Shown here: one piece after another, positions 1-7,450 of the stretch | Numbering within the stretch: position 1 is the stretch's first letter | Layout: every line of letters starts with the position of its first letter | Origin: Candidatus Liptonbacteria bacterium RIFCSPLOWO2_01_FULL_53_13 | GTDB lineage: Bacteria > Patescibacteriota > Minisyncoccia > UBA6257 > 2-01-FULL-56-20 | DNA: 11,198 bases | Reading direction: 5' to 3' | NCBI GenBank assembly: GCA_001818895.1 | Contig: MHLB01000061.1 | Coordinates: forward strand, 18,310 to 29,507 | Position numbers and translations under genes: made by a program | The notes under the pieces: model-generated | Told to the model about the DNA's origin: nothing | Database searches by the model: none | Seen by the model: only the letters and a program-made list of their open reading frames with translations

Positions 1-161
1 CCCGCCGTCCCGCCGAAATTCTCTTTGAGCGTGTCTACCACAAAGCTCATCGCGAAATCATGCGCGGCGCCCGAGAGGACATAATCCCGAAACCGCCCGG
101 GGAAATCCATAATCCGGTCATATACGAGCGAACCCGATACGAGAATTTTCATTTGGTTCAT
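1..161 (-). CDS. PfkB-family carbohydrate kinase, N-terminal fragment (runs off left edge)
   Basis: The minus strand from ATG 161 reads MNQMKILVSGSLVYDRIMDF and stays open to base 1, giving 53 codons. The N-terminal beta strand (KILVSGSLVYD), the following DFPG and an ENFGGTAG motif near residue 46 match the start of PfkB/ribokinase-type sugar kinases, where the GG..N region contacts the sugar. By family knowledge these cytoplasmic enzymes phosphorylate a sugar or nucleoside with ATP. The substrate cannot be told from this fragment, and the catalytic GxGD motif lies outside the window. ATG 161 is preferred over the in-frame ATG 152 because a GGAAGAAG sequence lies just upstream of 161. The gene starts 38 nt after the AbiEii stop and may be read from the same transcript or from an unseen promoter. 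Confidence 0.85.
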   Translation of the reverse strand, partial: MNQMKILVSGSLVYDRIMDFPGRFRDYVLSGAAHDFAMSFVVDTLKENFGGTA

Positions 162-165
162 CGTT

Positions 166-173
166 CTTCTTCC
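166..173 (-). promoter_or_regulatory. Shine-Dalgarno-like site of the PfkB gene
   Basis: The minus strand reads GGAAGAAG four bases before ATG 161, so its GGAAG core is 7 nt from the start codon. It is the only clear Shine-Dalgarno-like sequence I found ahead of a gene start in this window, and it decides the start in favour of 161 over 152. Confidence 0.55.
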
Positions 174-199
174 GATCCAGTTAAGCGAAGGCATAAAGT

Positions 200-1489
200 T
201 TATTTCAGTAAATCGTCGAGTTCGCAAGAAATCAATGCCGACTTATTGAGTACAATCTGCTCTTTCGGATTTAAATTGTCGGCTGTCGTGCGGATAATTT
301 TGGTAATAATGCCATCTCCAAGCATTATCCTATTTATCTTTTTCAAATACCTCTCGGTTTTCTGATAAAAAAGATTCGCGTACTGCTTGAGTTTATCCTG
401 TGGATCTGGGCGCGAGCTCCAGCCGTTGCTCTTAAATTCAATTTTATCGTCCAGTTTTTTATCCGGTTCAATCGGCAAATCACCTTCTCCAAAGTTAATC
501 CAGTAATCACTGATGATATAAACAATCCGAACTACCCTGCCTTCTTCAGTGTTGTATTTATAAGTAAAATAAAAATTATCCGGCATTAAATCGTGGAATA
601 CCTCAATAGGCGCTTCGAGTGTCGTAACCGTTCGAATTTTATACTCGTTCAGAAGCCGCAAGTAACTTTCGTGCCAGTTCGCGAGCCAGTTTTCAATATA
701 GGTACGATTGATAAATAGCGGCAGGAGATCCTGCTTAAGATTTTCCCTGCTTACAGCGTTCATCTTTATTGTGAGCTTATCGAAAAGCGTGCGTAAATCT
801 TTCGCCTCTTCCACATCTTTCGCCTTTAGATAATCAAGGTCTGGCGCTACTTTTTTGTCCATGTACCACAGAAGGTCGTAAATATCCCGCCCCTTCTCTT
901 CGTACGTGGCTTTTCCCACGCCGCGGGTCCCACGGAGGAAGATAGCGGCAAGCTTACTCGCCATAAGCGCGCCCATATTGTAGGTCAAGATAACAAAAGA
1001 AAGCTGGTCACGATTTATCGGTCTGCGTTCGATTACGGTTTTGGGAGCGACAAAATGATTAAGATCGATTTTCACATGAACCTGTTTTGAGGAGTGTCCA
1101 AAGCTTAATGCCTCGCCGATATGAAATTTCAAAAGCAACCCCCTGCCGGTGGTTATTTTCACCGTGAGAAAATCAGCGCCAGCACCGTACATATTTTTGA
1201 AGTGATCTTCGGTTTCCTTCTTTAATTCCTCCAAAAACTTTTCTGTTATCGCGTGAGAAATTTCAAAATCCAGATCAACCGACATGCGATCAAGTCCATG
1301 GACAATGCGGAGCGCGGAGCCGCCGTACATAGTCCATTTATTGTATTCCGGATGATGGTAAATGAAATTAAGAATATAAAACTGCAGCTCCTCCTTGATG
1401 GCGTTGCGGCGCGTTTCTGCGTCAAGCTCGCCGTAGGCGGCAAGATCCTCAATCTTTCTTTTTAATATGGCTATAATCTGTTCACTCAT
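200..1489 (-). CDS. abiEii: AbiEii-type nucleotidyltransferase toxin (type IV toxin-antitoxin)
   Basis: This 429-residue protein carries the AbiEii/AbiGii/MenT nucleotidyltransferase motifs. Motif I is GGSALRIVHGLDRMSVDLDF at residues 56-75, with metal-binding Asp72 and Asp74. A third acidic site is at KIDLN (Asp142). The conserved lysine motif MASKLAAIFLR is at 177-187, and KGRDIYDLLWYM at 199-210 carries Lys199, Asp202 and Asp205. The relatives are the toxin half of type IV modules, and studied members transfer nucleotides to RNA, including tRNA 3' ends. The RNA target here is inferred only. The C-terminal ~200 residues are lysine-rich and I do not recognise them; the protein is somewhat longer than typical AbiEii proteins. 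Its ATG (1489-1487) overlaps the antitoxin stop by 8 nt, which indicates translational coupling and the usual antitoxin-first order. All motif residues look intact. Confidence 0.92.
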   Translation of the reverse strand: MSEQIIAILKRKIEDLAAYGELDAETRRNAIKEELQFYILNFIYHHPEYNKWTMYGGSALRIVHGLDRMSVDLDFEISHAITEKFLEELKKETEDHFKNMYGAGADFLTVKITTGRGLLLKFHIGEALSFGHSSKQVHVKIDLNHFVAPKTVIERRPINRDQLSFVILTYNMGALMASKLAAIFLRGTRGVGKATYEEKGRDIYDLLWYMDKKVAPDLDYLKAKDVEEAKDLRTLFDKLTIKMNAVSRENLKQDLLPLFINRTYIENWLANWHESYLRLLNEYKIRTVTTLEAPIEVFHDLMPDNFYFTYKYNTEEGRVVRIVYIISDYWINFGEGDLPIEPDKKLDDKIEFKSNGWSSRPDPQDKLKQYANLFYQKTERYLKKINRIMLGDGIITKIIRTTADNLNPKEQIVLNKSALISCELDDLLK

Positions 1490-2099
1490 GGAAGTATTTT
1501 TTAATCATTGCGTAAAACTTTGTCTGTTCTTCTTTGTCCATTTCCTCAATATCTATCCGTAATTCTTCAACCAACGCCTTGATTTTTTCCGCCGGAACGC
1601 CGCGAAACTGGTTGGTTCTGAAATACAGCAAATCAAACAATGCTTTCGGGGGCGAGGCTATAAAAAAATCAAACTTTCCTTTTACTAGAGAAAAATCCGA
1701 AAAAAGTTTTTTATTGATCGACTGATACGCAAAGTTGCCCGCCTTTGTCTGATAATCTCTTGTAACTTTAGGCGTTACTGAAGTAACCGAGCGTATCGCT
1801 TCCGTGGTGAGATTGTAATACTGGAGAGCCGCCCACGAACTTACGTACGATGGCGTGCGGATGACGTTGGCGAGATAAAAGGAATATGAAGCATCGTTCC
1901 TGTTCTTCTCAAAGAAATCTGCGGTTACATATAATCCTTTCTTGAGCTGGAAAATTTCTTTGTACTTCAAAAAACGGCTGACATAGGTGTTAACCGTGCT
2001 ATCTTTAAGCCCCAGCTGCTTACCGAACTGGTAAACGGTACTTTTGCCAAAGTGAGGCAAGGGTTTTAGCTGTTCTAAGAGGTTTTTCTTGCTTTTCAT
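1482..2099 (-). CDS. abiEi: AbiEi-type antitoxin / transcriptional repressor
   Basis: This 205-residue protein has an N-terminal winged helix-turn-helix at about residues 17-60 (STVYQFGKQLGLKDSTVNTY, then a wing ending KKGLYVTADFF). A C-terminal antitoxin domain follows, containing VIRTPSYVSSWAALQYY (residues 80-96) and ASPPKALFDLLYF (148-160). This is the layout of the AbiEi family, whose members neutralise AbiEii and repress their own promoter. The 8-nt overlap with the toxin gene makes the pair an operon. ATG 2099 fits the promoter, since only about 5 nt of leader would precede it. I see no Shine-Dalgarno, so the mRNA is nearly leaderless. Repression via the palindrome on the -10 box is inferred from the family. 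Confidence 0.9.
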   Translation of the reverse strand: MKSKKNLLEQLKPLPHFGKSTVYQFGKQLGLKDSTVNTYVSRFLKYKEIFQLKKGLYVTADFFEKNRNDASYSFYLANVIRTPSYVSSWAALQYYNLTTEAIRSVTSVTPKVTRDYQTKAGNFAYQSINKKLFSDFSLVKGKFDFFIASPPKALFDLLYFRTNQFRGVPAEKIKALVEELRIDIEEMDKEEQTKFYAMIKKYFHE

Positions 2100-2106
2100 A
2101 ACTATG

Positions 2107-2116
2107 ACACTAGTGT
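2107..2116. promoter_or_regulatory. Palindrome over the abiE -10 box, candidate AbiEi operator
   Basis: ACACTAGTGT is a perfect 10-bp palindrome that extends imperfectly, with one extra base, to an ATGA...TCAT flank. It covers most of the -10 box and the predicted start region. AbiEi proteins studied elsewhere bind inverted repeats in their own promoter, so this is a plausible operator. No binding data exist here. Confidence 0.5.
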
Positions 2117-2140
2117 ATCATATGTGAAATGGCGAGTCAA
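2112..2140 (-). promoter_or_regulatory. Promoter of the abiE operon
   Basis: On the minus strand TTGACT (2140-2135, 5/6 of consensus) and TACACT (2117-2112) are 17 bp apart. A TG lies one base before the -10 box, making it an extended -10. The -10 box ends 12 nt before ATG 2099, so a start 7 nt downstream leaves a leader of only about 5 nt. Confidence 0.75.
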
Positions 2141-2308
2141 TACCAAGCAAAATCTAGCATAAGCGTGATGAATAAGGGCTATTTTAGCTCCGGATTCGCA
2201 ATTGAAGCATCAAAAACAGGGGGCTCAAAAAAGTAAGCTATACACGATTACCAAGAATTTTAAGGAAAAAAGTTTTTCACACCCATCTTTGTCAGCATAG
2301 GGTCAGAT

Positions 2309-2336
2309 TTGGTTTATTGATTCAATTTTAAACCAA
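2309..2336. repeat. AT-rich inverted repeat in the spacer between the zinc-ribbon gene and abiEi
   Basis: TTGGTTTA (2309-2316) and TAAACCAA (2329-2336) form a perfect 8-bp stem around a 12-nt loop. It lies 34 nt past the zinc-ribbon stop and may mark the 3' end of that transcript, but there is no strong T-run on the minus-strand side. The rest of the 2141-2369 spacer holds no convincing gene; a 17-codon ORF at 2356-2303 (MTWLKENWFKI...) is too short to support. Confidence 0.3.
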
Positions 2337-2369
2337 TTTTCTTTGAGCCAAGTCATTTGATCGTAATTA

Positions 2370-2549
2370 TCACTCCTTCGTTTTACAATCGAAACAGAGA
2401 CCGATTCTTCTCTCGTTGGGACTGACAATTCCTTTGCTACACTTTACGCATTTCCAGTTCAACTTTGAACATGGCTCGCATAGACCGTATTCTTGGTCCT
2501 TCGATTGCAAACCCATGTTGCATTTCCTACAGTTAAATTTCCTGATCAT
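2370..2549 (-). CDS. Small double zinc-ribbon protein (59 aa)
   Basis: ATG 2549 opens a 59-codon frame ending in TGA at 2372-2370. The protein has four regularly spaced CxxC knuckles: Cys7/Cys10, Cys24/Cys27, Cys34/Cys37 and Cys52/Cys55. This is the pattern of two zinc ribbons, each built from two knuckles 13-14 residues apart. It is rich in Lys, Arg and Asn, so nucleic-acid binding is plausible but inferred. The start codon sits in an ATGA overlap with the stop of the upstream KOW-like gene, the mark of translational coupling. No Shine-Dalgarno is visible. The ordered cysteines and the overlap argue strongly that this is a real gene. No specific family is recognised. Confidence 0.8.
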   Translation of the reverse strand: MIRKFNCRKCNMGLQSKDQEYGLCEPCSKLNWKCVKCSKGIVSPNERRIGLCFDCKTKE

Positions 2550-2830
2550 GATTCTTGGTTATGATTGCTTTTGACCTTTTCGATTTCGTCCGGTGAGTCA
2601 AGTCCTATTGTTTGGCAATTCAACATGGTTTTGATGTTTTTTGGTAAATCTTCAAGATAGCGAAGTGCGGCATTTATGTCCTTTGGATTTTCATGAGGAG
2701 GAACATCAAACCTTACGTTGCAGATAACATAGAGATTGGTTTTTCTATCCACGTCGTAATAGATTTTCACAAGATAGCCTTCGAGTCCAGTGCTTGTAAT
2801 GCGGACCTTGTCGCCTTCTTTCACAGCCAT
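2546..2830 (-). CDS. Small KOW-like protein, function unknown (94 aa)
   Basis: The N-terminus (residues 1-24, VKEGDKVRITSTGLEGYLVK) has the KOW pattern: G-D-x-V near the start, a T-G-x-x-G turn and a following beta strand. The next strands (NLYVICNVRFDV) suggest a small beta-barrel, and the C-terminal half (about 48-88) looks helical and acidic. KOW-type barrels usually bind RNA or ribosomal and transcription proteins, so nucleic-acid contact is an inference. The gene starts 4 nt after the GIY-YIG stop and its own stop overlaps the zinc-ribbon start, so the three genes form one transcription unit. No specific family recognised. Confidence 0.75.
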   Translation of the reverse strand: MAVKEGDKVRITSTGLEGYLVKIYYDVDRKTNLYVICNVRFDVPPHENPKDINAALRYLEDLPKNIKTMLNCQTIGLDSPDEIEKVKSNHNQES

Positions 2831-2834
2831 ATCT

Positions 2835-3554
2835 TTATTTGATATCTACGTATTTTATTGGGTATTGGCTGCCCTGTTTCCAGTATTTTGCCACAGATGT
2901 ATAGAGGTATCTATCCCTGATCAAAGCTGGCGCTACGCTACCTTGAAACATGTGTCTGCCCCTCGCGCGAGAGGGAACCCATTTCTTGATAAGAAATATC
3001 TCTCGCACTATCCCTCGGTAAACCGCGCATGCAAATCTTATTTTGTTCACGCGAGCAAGGCTCACTTTCCAATGCTTTCTTGTTGCCTCATAAATTTGTT
3101 TCCGGGTCATAGTACGATTGAAATTATTATTGATGTTGATGAGGAGTACTGGCTCTCTAAAAACTGCGTCTTTCGCCTCGTATTTTATTTTGATTTCGGC
3201 TAAGCTCATTCTTCCCTTGTCTTCTGAATCATGACCAAGTACCAAGTTAGTAAGTTTTCCTTTGGTTATAAAATCAATTATGGCGCTCTCAACTTGAAAA
3301 GCTTCGTCGTTGGTAAGATCGTGCCGTAAGATAATGGGGTCGTATTTCCCGTCCGATTTTAAAATACTCTGAATCTTGCTAATTTTTAGAGTCTTGGGAG
3401 CTGAGGGGTGTAACGCCACCAAAGAGTGTTGATTGACCCTGTTCCCCTTTCCTTTCCCCACATAGAACACCTCCTCTGTCTTGGGGTCGACCAAGAGATA
3501 AACGTAGTATCCCAGCTTTTCGATAGTTGATTGAGAAAGTTTATATTTATCCAT
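2835..3554 (-). CDS. GIY-YIG nuclease-like protein (LEM-3-like/COG3680 type)
   Basis: This 239-residue protein has an N-terminal GIY-YIG fold of the LEM-3-like kind. GYYVYLLVDP (15-24) replaces GIY, FYVGKGKGNR (30-39) replaces YIG and carries the catalytic-type Arg39, and Glu89 in EAFQVESAIID fits the metal-binding glutamate. A second domain (about 115-239) contains PVLLININ, a TRKQIYEATRKHWKV helix, AVYRGIVREIF and a closing RDRYLYTSV...PIKYV. I remember a similar tail on other proteins of this family; its fold is unknown to me. DNA or RNA cleavage is the family expectation, with all key residues present. It is the first gene of a cluster with a KOW-like and a zinc-ribbon gene. A weak -10 (TAAAAT, 3560-3565) lies upstream with no good -35 or Shine-Dalgarno. 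Confidence 0.85.
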   Translation of the reverse strand: MDKYKLSQSTIEKLGYYVYLLVDPKTEEVFYVGKGKGNRVNQHSLVALHPSAPKTLKISKIQSILKSDGKYDPIILRHDLTNDEAFQVESAIIDFITKGKLTNLVLGHDSEDKGRMSLAEIKIKYEAKDAVFREPVLLININNNFNRTMTRKQIYEATRKHWKVSLARVNKIRFACAVYRGIVREIFLIKKWVPSRARGRHMFQGSVAPALIRDRYLYTSVAKYWKQGSQYPIKYVDIK

Positions 3555-3674
3555 TTTGGATTAATTTTGTCTTATTTTACCCAACCGCACTACTTACTCT
3601 AGCACCGTCAGTTCAGGATGCAAGAAGGGGGCAAAATCGCTTGAGGAAAGGATTCAAAAACGGCAAAGATTAAG

Positions 3675-3706
3675 TCCTCCTCCGCTCTCCGAGCTACGGA
3701 AGGACG
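3675..3706. repeat. Dispersed palindromic repeat, copy A
   Basis: This stretch (TCCTCC...CTACGGAAGGACG) matches 10813-10843 at about 26 of 31 positions. Its ends are roughly complementary (TCCT...AGGA), giving a hairpin-like element. It lies in the non-coding 3555-3755 spacer beyond the tRNA hairpin. Such small palindromic repeats are common in CPR-type genomes. Confidence 0.6.
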
Positions 3707-3719
3707 CAAGAAGCCGTAA

Positions 3720-3740
3720 AGCCCCGCCGATGGCGGGGCT
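3720..3740 (-). terminator. Hairpin after tRNA-Asp, probable intrinsic terminator
   Basis: AGCCCCGCC and GGCGGGGCT make a perfect 9-bp GC-rich stem with a 3-nt loop, 16 nt past the tRNA 3' end. On the minus strand it is followed by TTTACGGCTTCTT, a broken T-tract. The position fits termination of the ligA-to-tRNA transcription unit. The weak T-tract leaves room for a processing stem or a dispersed repeat instead. Confidence 0.6.
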
Positions 3741-3755
3741 AACGGACTTCTAACG

Positions 3756-4044
3756 CGCGGGCGACGGGATTTGAACCCGTGGTCTTCTCCGTGCACGAAT
3801 CCATTATTTTCATAATGGTATGGACTATATCATCACCGTTTCTGTGCATACACAGATGAAGGTGCTCCGGTATCTAGTCTCTACGGCGCTCTCCGATTCC
3901 GTATCGGAGTTCCCACGGTGTTCGCATCCTCTTTTTTATAGGAGATTAGCCTTCACCGTTATCCCGGAGTTTTCATTCCAGAGTTTCCTCTGAAAGCTGC
4001 ACGATCTACAGGGAGACGTGTTAACCAGGCTACACCACGCCCGC
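3756..4044 (-). tRNA. tRNA-Asp: tRNA-Asp(GTC), interrupted by a group I intron
   Basis: Exon 1 is 4044-4008 (37 nt) and exon 2 is 3793-3756 (38 nt). Joined, they give a 75-nt cloverleaf with no mismatch: acceptor GCGGGCG/CGCCCGC, D-stem GTGT/ACAC with GG in the loop, anticodon stem TCTCC/GGAGA, a 5-nt variable loop, and T-stem ACGGG/CCCGT with loop TTCAAAT. The rebuilt anticodon loop is CTGTCAC. G34 and U35 come from exon 1 and C36 from exon 2. The known bacterial Asp identity elements are present (G73, G34, U35, C36, C38, G10). CCA is not encoded, so it must be added by a nucleotidyltransferase. The gene has no clear promoter of its own and its 5' end overlaps the homing-endonuclease ORF by 15 nt, which suggests expression from the ligA-side transcript. 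Without splicing there is no complete anticodon, so intron removal is required for function. Confidence 0.92.
3794..4007 (-). ncRNA. Group I self-splicing intron inside the tRNA-Asp anticodon
   Basis: The 214-nt intron shows the full group I helix order. P1: exon CTGT (4011-4008) with GCAG (4000-3997), U-G wobble at the 5' site. P2: CAGAG-GAAA-CTCTG (3992-3979). P3: CTCCGG (3969-3964) with CCGGAG (3870-3865). P4: ACGGTG (3959-3954) with CACCGT (3920-3915), enclosing a small P5. P6: 7-bp hairpin 3909-3891. P7: GACTA (3879-3875) with TAGTC (3827-3823). P8: CTGTG-TATG-CACAG (3855-3842). P9: 7-bp hairpin with GAAA loop (3818-3801). The conserved GATATAGTCC strand is present. The last intron base is G (3794), the expected omega-G. 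The 5' exon ends in U. CGTG before the P1 strand could pair with the 3' exon as P10. No ORF lies inside. Confidence 0.92.
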
Positions 4045-4713
4045 AACTTTTAGTATCTTGAAGGCTTTTTGGAATGTTGCATGTTTTCGCTCCAAAAATA
4101 ATCCTTCGGGCACATTATGATACATGAAACGGAATAATGCAATGCTGTCGTGTTGTCCAAAAACTAACTCATATCCTCCCTTTTTACCTCGCACGTTCCC
4201 ACCGCAAACCAACAGCTTGAGAACATTAAACAATCCGATAAGGAATTTTTCGCTACCAGAAGTAAAACTGGTGCTAAGTTGCCATTTCCATTCGTTTCTA
4301 TCCTTTCTCCAATATTTCCCAAATTGCACACACCCGTCGCCATCAAAATAACCTCTCGTAAAATCACCGAGAAATTGCTTGGGCACAGAAAGAAACGGTA
4401 ATGTTAAGCTCTTGTTTTGCGTTAACCCCAACTTTGTGAGGTTATCAAAGATAACCTTGCTCCCAATCTGGAGGCGGTATATCGGTTTCCATTTTTTATG
4501 CCCTACGCGTCGCAAGCCGATTTTGTGATTGGAACCTAAAACATCTCTAATTTTTTCAAGTAACTCTTTGTCGGTAATTTCAATGGCAATAAAATGGGTT
4601 TTTCGGTTCGTGCGATACATACTCCCGTCCGCAGTGAAAAAACCCAAAATGTACGCCATGTCCGGCGACCAGGTTTTGAAAAAATTCTGATTGACCGACT
4701 TCTGAACTGGCAC
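4030..4713 (-). CDS. LAGLIDADG homing endonuclease, free-standing, overlapping the tRNA-Asp 5' end
   Basis: This 227-residue protein has two LAGLIDADG motifs: AYILGFFTADGS at residues 20-31 (Asp29) and FTRGYFDGDGCV at 118-129 (Asp126). It is therefore a monomeric, two-motif endonuclease with both catalytic acids present. The family cuts long asymmetric DNA sites and drives intron or self mobility. The start is GTG 4713, two bases after the HAD stop, without a Shine-Dalgarno. The next ATG, at residue 19, would sit directly against the first motif. Unlike most intron-encoded enzymes it lies outside the intron, upstream of the tRNA. Its last codons (A-G-V-V-stop) are tRNA bases 1-15, the TAG lying in the D-arm. 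RNase P cleavage at 4044 would remove the stop codon, so tRNA maturation and an intact endonuclease mRNA should exclude each other. It is visibly more AT-rich than ligA, which fits transfer. Confidence 0.9.
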   Translation of the reverse strand: MPVQKSVNQNFFKTWSPDMAYILGFFTADGSMYRTNRKTHFIAIEITDKELLEKIRDVLGSNHKIGLRRVGHKKWKPIYRLQIGSKVIFDNLTKLGLTQNKSLTLPFLSVPKQFLGDFTRGYFDGDGCVQFGKYWRKDRNEWKWQLSTSFTSGSEKFLIGLFNVLKLLVCGGNVRGKKGGYELVFGQHDSIALFRFMYHNVPEGLFLERKHATFQKAFKILKVAGVV

Positions 4714-4715
4714 TT

Positions 4716-5192
4716 TTATAAAATGTTTTTCAGCTCACCGAGTTTGTGGATAGTATAGGTCGGTTCTCCCGTTGTTCCGTCCGGAAGCTCGCCGGCGAAC
4801 TTTCCTTTTTGGAGCCACACGGTGGGATGGCCGCGATGATTGCCGTACTTAACGCCGCGCACGGTGCGGTCGTCCACGATGAGAATCTGGCTTCGCGGGA
4901 ACCCGAGGCGCGCCACCGCTTCATCAAGCGCCTTGTATTTATTCTCTTCAACAACCAATGCAATCTCAAAATACTTCCTTAACGGAGATGCTTCAATCAG
5001 TTCGGTCCGCATCGCTACCGTGGTATCGGGCGTGTACTGCTTTGACAATAATGAAACAACTGCGAGGCGCAATCCCTTATCCCTGCAATACGTAAGAACC
5101 GCCTCCGATTCGGGAAATTCCTTTTTCGTGTCGTCGGGGTCATACAACGTACGCGCCCAGTCAAAAATAATTGCTTTGATGCCTTCAATCAT
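4716..5192 (-). CDS. HAD-superfamily hydrolase-like protein with altered motif I
   Basis: This 158-residue protein has the HAD order of motifs: motif I IIFDWARTLYD (nucleophile Asp11), motif II LAVVS (Ser47), a lysine at 85-87 (NKYKA) for motif III, and motif IV ILIVDD (Asp107/Asp108) for Mg2+. The usual DxDxT of motif I is D-W-A-R-T, so the Asp at nucleophile +2, the general acid/base of phosphatases, is Ala13. By family knowledge such a change points to lost or altered phosphatase chemistry; this is inference. The short helical insert at about 53-75 is a minimal cap. The start ATG overlaps the stop of the preceding 37-codon ORF (ATGA), and the endonuclease GTG follows 2 nt after its stop. 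Substrate unknown. Confidence 0.8.
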   Translation of the reverse strand: MIEGIKAIIFDWARTLYDPDDTKKEFPESEAVLTYCRDKGLRLAVVSLLSKQYTPDTTVAMRTELIEASPLRKYFEIALVVEENKYKALDEAVARLGFPRSQILIVDDRTVRGVKYGNHRGHPTVWLQKGKFAGELPDGTTGEPTYTIHKLGELKNIL

Positions 5193-5302
5193 TGAATTAT
5201 TTTCAGAAATTCTTTTTCGTCTATTGTCTTCACGTTAAGCCGCTTCGCCCCGAACCAAAGCATAGCTTGGTACGGGACTCCGCTTTGTTTTTTCTGTTTC
5301 AT
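5189..5302 (-). CDS. 37-aa ORF resembling the C-terminal end of a BRCT domain
   Basis: ATG 5302 follows the ligA stop by 3 nt, and the TGA at 5191-5189 overlaps the HAD start codon in ATGA. The second half, AKRLNVKTIDEKEFLKIIQ (residues 19-37), closely follows the last residues of LigA's own BRCT domain ([19 protein letters not shown], 689-707): 9 of 19 positions are identical and several others are conservative. Upstream residues do not complete a BRCT fold. Either it is a leftover of a duplicated ligA 3' end or a short real peptide that couples translation from ligA to the HAD gene. The 3-nt gap and ATGA overlap favour translation. No promoter or Shine-Dalgarno is visible. Confidence 0.6.
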   Translation of the reverse strand: MKQKKQSGVPYQAMLWFGAKRLNVKTIDEKEFLKIIQ

Positions 5303-5305
5303 CCG

Positions 5306-7450
<2,145 letters not shown>

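Noticed and set aside
2303..2356. 17-codon ORF MTWLKENWFKI... after the zinc-ribbon gene
   Set aside because: It is too short, has no Shine-Dalgarno or coupling, and ends within an AT-rich inverted repeat. It may be a remnant of a longer membrane protein start but cannot be supported.
2790..3203. 137-codon plus-strand ORF
   Set aside because: It is antisense to the GIY-YIG gene, whose catalytic motifs and operon spacing are clear; no domain is seen.
3608..3796. 62-codon minus-strand ORF over the tRNA 3' half
   Set aside because: It translates tRNA exon 2, the terminator hairpin and a dispersed repeat; the RNA features explain the region.
3756..4044. Reading the split tRNA as Ala(TGC) or Tyr(GTA)
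   Set aside because: Ala would need the 5' splice site after CT and lacks the G3-U70 pair. Tyr would need a long variable arm. Only the Asp split gives a P1 with the U-G wobble, an omega-G end and all Asp identity bases.
4045..4075. Separate tRNA-Asp promoter inside the endonuclease 3' end
   Set aside because: A GATACT/TACTAA box lies shortly before the tRNA, but the best -35 (GCAACA) is poor, so it was not called.
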